Shown: positions 5,085-9,410 of the stretch, piece by piece
Numbering within the stretch: position 1 is the first letter of the stretch
How the letters are laid out: each line of letters opens with the position of its first letter
Assembly: GCA_019308985.1 (NCBI GenBank)
Contig: JAFDHB010000139.1
Coordinates: 1-9,410, forward strand
Direction: 5' to 3'
DNA from: Deltaproteobacteria bacterium
GTDB lineage: Bacteria; Desulfobacterota; DSM-4660; Desulfatiglandales; HGW-15
DNA length: 9,410 bases
Translations under genes and position numbers: made by a program
Notes under the pieces: generated by a model
The model's database searches: none
Told to the model about the DNA's origin: nothing
The model's input: the letters and a program-made list of their open reading frames with translations, nothing else

Positions 5085-7013
5085 TCAGGGCTTGATTTTC
5101 AGGATCTGTCCTGGGTAAATAGTACTCCGCGGTGTCAGATTGTTTAGGCGAAGCAGTTCTGAAAGCGACATATTGTGCGTCTCTGCTATCAAATAGGGGG
5201 AATCCCCTTTTCTAACCCTGTAGGTTCCCGTCCCATCCGGAGCATGAGGTGTACTCTCCAGGACCGGGATCTTGAGGATTTGACCCACGCGCAAGAATGA
5301 GCTCCTGAGATTATTGAGAGAGACGATGACCTTCGTGGTTGTGTTGAAACGCCGGGCGATAAGCCACAGTGAATCGCCGTTGCGGACCCTATAGCGGATG
5401 ATCTTTTTACCCTTGAGGCTTGATGTTTGTACGGGTGTCGTCTCCAAATATGCCCGCGCCGTTCTCTTTGCGGGGATCTTGAGGCGCCACCCCGCCCTTA
5501 TGAAATGTTGACTCCTGAGGCCGTTTGCGGCCATGATGGCCCTGACTGATGAACCATATCTCATTGCAATGACGGATAAGCTCTCACCGGGCCGGACCCG
5601 GTGAACAACGTATGCCGGCACTGGAGGTCTCCAGACGGGTATCTGGTCTAACTTCGCAAGAAGGATCTCCCCCTTACCTTCTGGAACGTTAAGTGAATAG
5701 GGCCCGTCTGGCGGGGTGACGCGCCGCCGCAACTCGGCGTTCATATTGTAAAGGACTTCCTTTTCTATCCCAAGAAGCCCTGCTATAGCCTTCAGGTGAA
5801 CCTGTTTGTTGATGGTCACCTTTTCCATCCTTGTCTCTTCTTCCACTGGTGGCAGATCAAAGCCGTGTGCGGCCGGATCCTTGAGAATATGGAGTAGTGC
5901 CAAGAACTTCGGCACGTAGAATGCGGTCTCCCTCGGGAGGGTTTCATAGAGATCCCAGAAATTGTCCAGGTAGTTGATTCGCTGGTTCCTGATTCTCTTA
6001 AGAACAGTCCCTTCTCCACAGTTATAGGCTGCGAGGACGGTGGTCCAGTCTCCGAATATTCGATGCAGCTCTTTAAGGTAAGCGATTGCAGCCCTTGTGG
6101 ACTTTTCAGGGTCCATCCTTTCATCCACCCAGTAGTTCCTCTTCAACCCGAACTTGTACCCTGTCGAGGCAATGAACTGCCATAACCCCAGGGCCCTAGC
6201 CCTGGAGAGGGCCCTGATCTTGAACCCGCTCTCTATCAGCGGGAGCCATGAGAGTTCCTCCGGAAGCCCTGCTTCCCTGAGGGCCTTCACTATAGCCGGT
6301 CTGTACTTACCCGAACGACGATAGGCGTCCAGGAAGAATCTTCTTTCGTTCCCCTTGAGGAGCGCCAGGGCATTCCTCACGTGCCTGTTCATGGTAAGGG
6401 GAATGGCGTTGTGTTTTCCGTTCACCACGGTGGCCCTGGATGCGTAAACTTCGATAATTCGTTTGGATATGGTGAATCGAAGATCTTCTTTTTGTTGCAG
6501 CACCTTGGGATCATCATCGCTCTCTACGCGCAGTATTAGCGAGTAAGCCTTGTCAAGTGCATCTATGGCGCTGTCCAAATCTCCCCTCTCCCAGAAGTCG
6601 TTGGATACTTGGCAGTAGTCCAGGGCGGAATCCAAAAGTTCCTGGTTGCTTATCTCGCGGGGAGGAGGCGAGGGGGGTGTTTTAGCCTTTTCTTGGGTGT
6701 CAGGCTTGTCTGCCACGGGAAAAGCCGGGGGTTCTTCCAGAACAACTTCTTCTTGAACTTGTGTAGACGGGCTTGGTGCTTCCAAAGATTCTTCGACCGT
6801 CCCCTCCTCCGGAGCAGGGATAGGGGCTGAGTCCTCCGTCTCCACCGCTTCAGGGGCAACAGGCTGGACCGCTTCTTCAACGGCCTTCTCCTCTACCGCC
6901 TGTTCAGCTGAAGAGGTTTGTTTTCCCTTGAGTACTCCTTGCACGGTTGAAATACAACCCGAAAAGGAAATAAGAACCAGTAACAACAAAGGCCAAGATC
7001 TGCTCCACTTCAT
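5085..7013 (-). CDS. mltD: LysM lipoprotein lytic transglycosylase, MltD-like
   Basis: A membrane-bound murein hydrolase that cleaves the MurNAc-GlcNAc bond to a 1,6-anhydro end. The 642-residue protein starts with a lipoprotein signal: MKWSRSW, hydrophobic core, lipobox FSGC with Cys20. Ile at +2 fits outer-membrane sorting. Residues 35-120 form a long Pro/Glu/Ala-rich linker, probably crossing the periplasm, and 122-190 a helical segment. The SLT domain spans about 245-375, with LPLIESGF and catalytic Glu261, GLWQFIAST (276-284) and LAAYNCGEGTV (327-337). An MltD-type middle segment follows (about 395-460). Three LysM peptidoglycan-binding repeats end the protein (about 468-513, 539-583, 596-640), each with the [VR]xGxS...I pattern and a closing LKI. 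The ATG at 7013 is preceded by a modest GGAAA. First gene of the minus-strand series. E. coli MltD is shorter and has two LysM repeats. Confidence 0.93.
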   Translation of the reverse strand: MKWSRSWPLLLLVLISFSGCISTVQGVLKGKQTSSAEQAVEEKAVEEAVQPVAPEAVETEDSAPIPAPEEGTVEESLEAPSPSTQVQEEVVLEEPPAFPVADKPDTQEKAKTPPSPPPREISNQELLDSALDYCQVSNDFWERGDLDSAIDALDKAYSLILRVESDDDPKVLQQKEDLRFTISKRIIEVYASRATVVNGKHNAIPLTMNRHVRNALALLKGNERRFFLDAYRRSGKYRPAIVKALREAGLPEELSWLPLIESGFKIRALSRARALGLWQFIASTGYKFGLKRNYWVDERMDPEKSTRAAIAYLKELHRIFGDWTTVLAAYNCGEGTVLKRIRNQRINYLDNFWDLYETLPRETAFYVPKFLALLHILKDPAAHGFDLPPVEEETRMEKVTINKQVHLKAIAGLLGIEKEVLYNMNAELRRRVTPPDGPYSLNVPEGKGEILLAKLDQIPVWRPPVPAYVVHRVRPGESLSVIAMRYGSSVRAIMAANGLRSQHFIRAGWRLKIPAKRTARAYLETTPVQTSSLKGKKIIRYRVRNGDSLWLIARRFNTTTKVIVSLNNLRSSFLRVGQILKIPVLESTPHAPDGTGTYRVRKGDSPYLIAETHNMSLSELLRLNNLTPRSTIYPGQILKIKP

Positions 7014-7014
7014 A

Positions 7015-7104
7015 CTAGATTTCCATACCCTTTCCCCCGTAAGATGTCCATCCTGTGATGAGCAGGAAAAACCATAAGAAGACGCAGGGAAGAATTTTGA
7101 TCAA
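7015..7104 (-). CDS. possible leader peptide before the transglycosylase
   Basis: A minus-strand frame of 29 codons from a TTG at 7104 reads MIKILPCVFLWFFLLITGW (TTG read as Met), then TSYGGKGMEI, and stops one base before the mltD ATG. It looks like a membrane or signal segment preceded by basic residues (the frame extends upstream through KIKRS). It has no clear ribosome binding site. It could be a leader peptide coupling translation to the transglycosylase, or chance in an AT-rich leader. Confidence 0.22.
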   Translation of the reverse strand: MIKILPCVFLWFFLLITGWTSYGGKGMEI

Positions 7105-7246
7105 GCTTCTTTTGATTTTGATATGTTGAACATTAGTATAAATAAACTATCCCAAACCGTCAACAGAATAACAAGCCTCGTCCCACATTTGGAGATACAT
7201 TTCAATGATATCCCAAATTTGCTGATTGTTTTTGACAAGGGTTCAC
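7105..7246. other. AT-rich divergent intergenic stretch
   Basis: This is the upstream part of the gap between the divergent transglycosylase and J-domain genes (7014-7353). A reading frame continuous with the J-domain gene opens at an ATG at 7123, but its codons are AT-rich and its residues do not look like a domain, so I treat it as non-coding. Another plus-strand promoter-like pair, TTGATT (7112-7117) and TATAAA (7137-7142), has a long 19-base spacer. I found no clear minus-strand promoter for the transglycosylase. Confidence 0.4.
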
Positions 7247-7275
7247 TTGATTCCTGGCTGATTTCAAGCTATATT
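7247..7275 (+). promoter_or_regulatory. candidate promoter of the J-domain gene
   Basis: TTGATT (7247-7252) is followed by a 17-base spacer and TATATT (7270-7275, five of six consensus bases). Transcription from about 7282 would give a leader of about 70 bases before the ATG at 7354, and would exclude the upstream ATG at 7123. Confidence 0.45.
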
Positions 7276-7353
7276 TGTTGTTGTTTAGGTCCGAGAGGAC
7301 AACTGAGTTTCTCTCTCCGGAGTTTTGGAAAAAAGCAGGTTGAACTGGAAAAG

Positions 7354-8073
7354 ATGAAAATTATTCCCACTCCTTCAATCGAAACCCAAAAAAGGGTATG
7401 CCTCTCCTGCGGCACGACCGACATGAAGAGGGGGAGACGATATTGCTCAAAGGAATGCAGGCAACAGATCCTCTGGGTCCTCTCACTGTCCAAGGGATTG
7501 CTCAACGTGTTCAATGCCAGATACGCAGCCTTTTCATTTAACAACGGGTATGTAATGCTGGACGTACTCCCGGCGTGGTCCAATGAGATCTCACGCTTTG
7601 TTAGAGAGAGGGCTTCGGGAAAGAAACCTGCTGAAACGCTCAAGGAGCTCATCCTCCAATCCGGAGCTGAATGGTACCAGATGATAAGCAACAACAATTC
7701 AAAGAGTTACGCTTCGCTCTGTATGCTCAAAAAAAACCATGTCTCCGGGATCGAGCTCAAGTCTATTAGACCCGATTACAAGATACGTCCCAAATTCTCA
7801 AAAAACGAGAAGATGGCCATGAAGATGCTCCAGTTGAAAGTGGAAGAGCTGGTGTCCTTCGGTCAACTCCAAAAGATCAGGTCCTCTTACAAGAAACTGG
7901 CGAAAATATATCACCCCGACATAGGCGGCGACGAAGAGATGTTCAAGAAGTTGAATGAGGCACATGAACAAATGCTCATGTGGGCTGAAAACCCTCAGTT
8001 CACGTCCCGCAAGGCCCTGGCCAATTGCTGGTCCTATGACGGATCTACTAACAGGTGGACCCCTCCTCTCTAA
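7354..8073 (+). CDS. zinc-finger and J-domain protein
   Basis: The protein joins an N-terminal four-cysteine zinc-binding motif to a C-terminal J domain. From the ATG at 7354 it has 239 residues. The finger is VCLSCGTTDMKRG then YCSKECRQQ, with C16, C19, C31 and C35. A middle region (about 40-150) without recognisable domain follows. The J domain (about 157-212) has helix II QLQKIRSSYKKLAKIY, the diagnostic HPD at 187-189, and helix III EEMFKKLNEAHEQML. Helix I is weak. J domains stimulate the ATPase of DnaK-type Hsp70s, so it may recruit DnaK to a client bound by the finger or middle part; this is inference. It ends NCWSYDGSTNRWTPPL. It lacks the Gly/Phe and client domains of DnaJ. The frame is open back to 7123, but those 77 residues look non-coding. 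The ribosome binding site (GGAA at 7347-7350) is close to the ATG. No partner gene is adjacent. Confidence 0.82.
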   Translation: MKIIPTPSIETQKRVCLSCGTTDMKRGRRYCSKECRQQILWVLSLSKGLLNVFNARYAAFSFNNGYVMLDVLPAWSNEISRFVRERASGKKPAETLKELILQSGAEWYQMISNNNSKSYASLCMLKKNHVSGIELKSIRPDYKIRPKFSKNEKMAMKMLQLKVEELVSFGQLQKIRSSYKKLAKIYHPDIGGDEEMFKKLNEAHEQMLMWAENPQFTSRKALANCWSYDGSTNRWTPPL

Positions 8074-8207
8074 GCAGCGGAGTTGTTTAGTGGTTTCTTT
8101 TACCGGCACTTTCCACACCATGGTGCTTTCCGCGAAGGAGCTCCGCTTACGACAGTATTGTCCCCTGTTTGCCGGTCCTTGAACCCTGTTTTGATTTCTG
8201 TTTCCAT

Positions 8208-9260
8208 ATGCCTAGATCTGCCAGGGAAATACTCGAGAACCGAGAGATTAAGGCCTCCGCCCCATGTAGGATCGATTCCGGAGGCACATGGGACATAAAG
8301 TCTTTGGCCCTCCCCTTTGAGCATGTCAAACCGGTCACCCTCAATATCGCCTTAAACCTGAGGACATGGATAACCTTGTCGGCCTGTAACAAAGGAAGAG
8401 TAAAGGTTGTTTCTCAAGGATTTGCTGCGAGCGAGGAATATCCCTTTCAAGCCTTCAGGCTTACTTCCCCTTTCAACCTCTTTTTTGCCGCTGTCGCCTA
8501 TTTCGGTCATCATGGTCTGCAGGTTCACATAAAGTCTGATTCCCCGCCAAAATCAGGGCTTGGGGGTTCGAGCACCGCTCTCGTTGCGCTTATCAAGGCC
8601 TTAGGCAAATTGGACTACCTGCTGAATGAGAAAAGATGGTCTTCAAGAGAAATCCTTCACCTTGCCTATCACCTAGAAGATGCCATGGGAGACGGGAAAT
8701 GCGGCATGCAGGATCAGGGCGCTGCCGTATACGGTGGAGTAAACCTCTGGACCTGGTGCTACGGGTCCACAAGGGCCCCCTTTAAGAGACAGGCCCTGCT
8801 GAGAGGTCCAGGCACAAAGGAACTGGCCAGGCATATTCTCGTAGCTTATAGCGGAAAGAGCCATGTCTCCCAGAGGACAAATCGGAAATGGATCAAAGAA
8901 TTCTTGGACGGACGCACCAGAAAGGGCTGGATCAGGGTAAACGACCTGTGCAAGGAATTTGCAGACGCCTTGAGAATCATGGACTGGGAAGCCGCAGCCC
9001 GCATCATGAGGATGGAGATGGCCATTCGGAGACAAATTACCCCGGACTCCCTTACCCCCATTACCAGGAGACTCATCAGTCAAGCCGAGGAAATGGGGTG
9101 CGGAGCCAGGTTTGCAGGTGCCGGGGCAGGTGGTGCTGTCTGGGCGCTCGGCCCTATGGAAAATATCACGGATTTGAGAAACACATGGGATAGAACTCTG
9201 GCCACAATAAAGGGAGGTAAGGTACTTGACTGCAGTATCGATTCCAGGGGCGCTTACTAG
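8208..9260 (+). CDS. GHMP-family sugar kinase, HddA-like
   Basis: A GHMP-superfamily small-molecule kinase of 350 residues, probably cytoplasmic. The three family motifs are present: KASAPCRIDSGGTWD (15-29), the ATP-binding PPKSGLGGSSTALVAL (113-128), and C-terminal CGARFAGAGAGGAVWAL (298-314). Between them, HLEDAMGDGKCGMQDQGAAV (155-174) carries the QDQ acid typical of heptose-7-phosphate kinase (HddA) and related sugar kinases. The substrate is uncertain: heptose phosphate, fucose or another sugar are all possible, and I would annotate it only as GHMP kinase. I chose the ATG at 8208; a TTG at 8169 in frame adds 13 unlikely residues. Neither start has a good ribosome binding site. No epimerase, isomerase or nucleotidyltransferase of a nucleotide-sugar pathway is next to it within the window. 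It follows the J-domain gene on the same strand by 134 bases. Confidence 0.85.
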   Translation: MPRSAREILENREIKASAPCRIDSGGTWDIKSLALPFEHVKPVTLNIALNLRTWITLSACNKGRVKVVSQGFAASEEYPFQAFRLTSPFNLFFAAVAYFGHHGLQVHIKSDSPPKSGLGGSSTALVALIKALGKLDYLLNEKRWSSREILHLAYHLEDAMGDGKCGMQDQGAAVYGGVNLWTWCYGSTRAPFKRQALLRGPGTKELARHILVAYSGKSHVSQRTNRKWIKEFLDGRTRKGWIRVNDLCKEFADALRIMDWEAAARIMRMEMAIRRQITPDSLTPITRRLISQAEEMGCGARFAGAGAGGAVWALGPMENITDLRNTWDRTLATIKGGKVLDCSIDSRGAY

Positions 9261-9298
9261 TTAGTCCTTCCTCAAGAACCGGCAATATCCCCTAGCAC

Positions 9299-9383
9299 CG
9301 CGTCTCATAAGTTCTGTCCCCAAAAATGGCAATTTGCAATTCGAAAACAATGCTCCATATTTGACCCATTTCCCAGAGACGCG
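9299..9383. repeat. inverted repeat downstream of the kinase
   Basis: A perfect 8-base arm CGCGTCTC (9299-9306) is repeated inverted as GAGACGCG (9376-9383), 69 bases apart. The interior holds CTGTCCCC; its complement GGGGACAG is a string I associate with REP-like and transposase-linked intergenic repeats. There is no gene inside. Confidence 0.45.
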
Positions 9384-9410
9384 CAAATCCGAAATTCCAA
9401 GCATCAAATT
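9384..9410. repeat. start of a probable dispersed AT-rich repeat, cut by the window end
   Basis: The last bases run CAAATCCGAAATTCCAAGC followed by ATCAAATT. Short periodic CAAAT/GAAATTC units like these are familiar to me as an intergenic repeat of deltaproteobacterial genomes. Only a fragment is visible, so the call is tentative. Confidence 0.3.

Noticed and set aside
7123..7353. N-terminal 77-codon extension of the J-domain gene from an ATG at 7123
   Set aside because: Residues are not domain-like, the DNA is AT-rich like the surrounding gap, there is no ribosome binding site, and a better promoter candidate (7247-7275) lies inside it.
8116..8144. Palindromes CACCATGGTG (8116-8125) and GGAGCTCC (8137-8144) between the J-domain and kinase genes
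   Set aside because: Short perfect palindromes with no T-run and no promoter or repeat context; too little to call an operator or terminator.

Overview
The window looks like a stretch of ordinary chromosome from a moderately GC-rich Gram-negative bacterium, most plausibly of the former Deltaproteobacteria (Desulfobacterota). That placement is an inference. It rests on the rplM-rpsI pair, a lipoprotein MltD-type lytic transglycosylase, an AmmeMemoRadiSam-type radical SAM enzyme, a zinc-finger/J-domain protein of a kind I associate with that group, and a dispersed palindromic intergenic repeat of a type I associate with those genomes. No phage, plasmid, CRISPR or defence genes are visible.

Layout. 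1-228: tRNA-Lys(CTT) and tRNA-Arg(TCG) on the minus strand. 229-361: two divergent sigma70-like promoters, one driving the tRNAs and one driving rplM-rpsI (362-1183, plus strand, no gap between the genes). 1184-1542: 359 bases without a gene, holding two strong tandem hairpins and several smaller ones. 1543-2298: truA. 2353-2511: a small GTG-start gene on the minus strand, convergent with truA. 2512-2906: its leader and a palindromic MITE-like repeat. 2907-7013: a minus-strand series transcribed in the order mltD-like transglycosylase, methyltransferase, possible small ORF, radical SAM enzyme. 7014-7353: a divergent intergenic region with promoters and a possible leader peptide. 7354-8073: the zinc-finger/J-domain protein. 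8208-9260: a GHMP-family kinase. 9261-9410: an inverted repeat and the start of what looks like another dispersed repeat.

Function. The left third is translation: two tRNAs, ribosomal proteins L13 and S9, and the tRNA pseudouridine synthase TruA. The middle holds cell-wall remodelling (LysM transglycosylase), a class I methyltransferase of unknown substrate, and a radical SAM enzyme whose usual AMMECR1 and MEMO partners are not present here. The right third holds two poorly characterised genes: a J-domain protein that may recruit an Hsp70, and a sugar or sugar-phosphate kinase resembling heptose-phosphate and related GHMP kinases.

I did not find a clear new multi-gene system. The best leads are the small unannotated gene at 2353-2511 with its hairpin leader, the structured gap after rpsI, the MITE-like palindrome, the small ORF that overlaps the radical SAM start, and the zinc-finger/J-domain protein.
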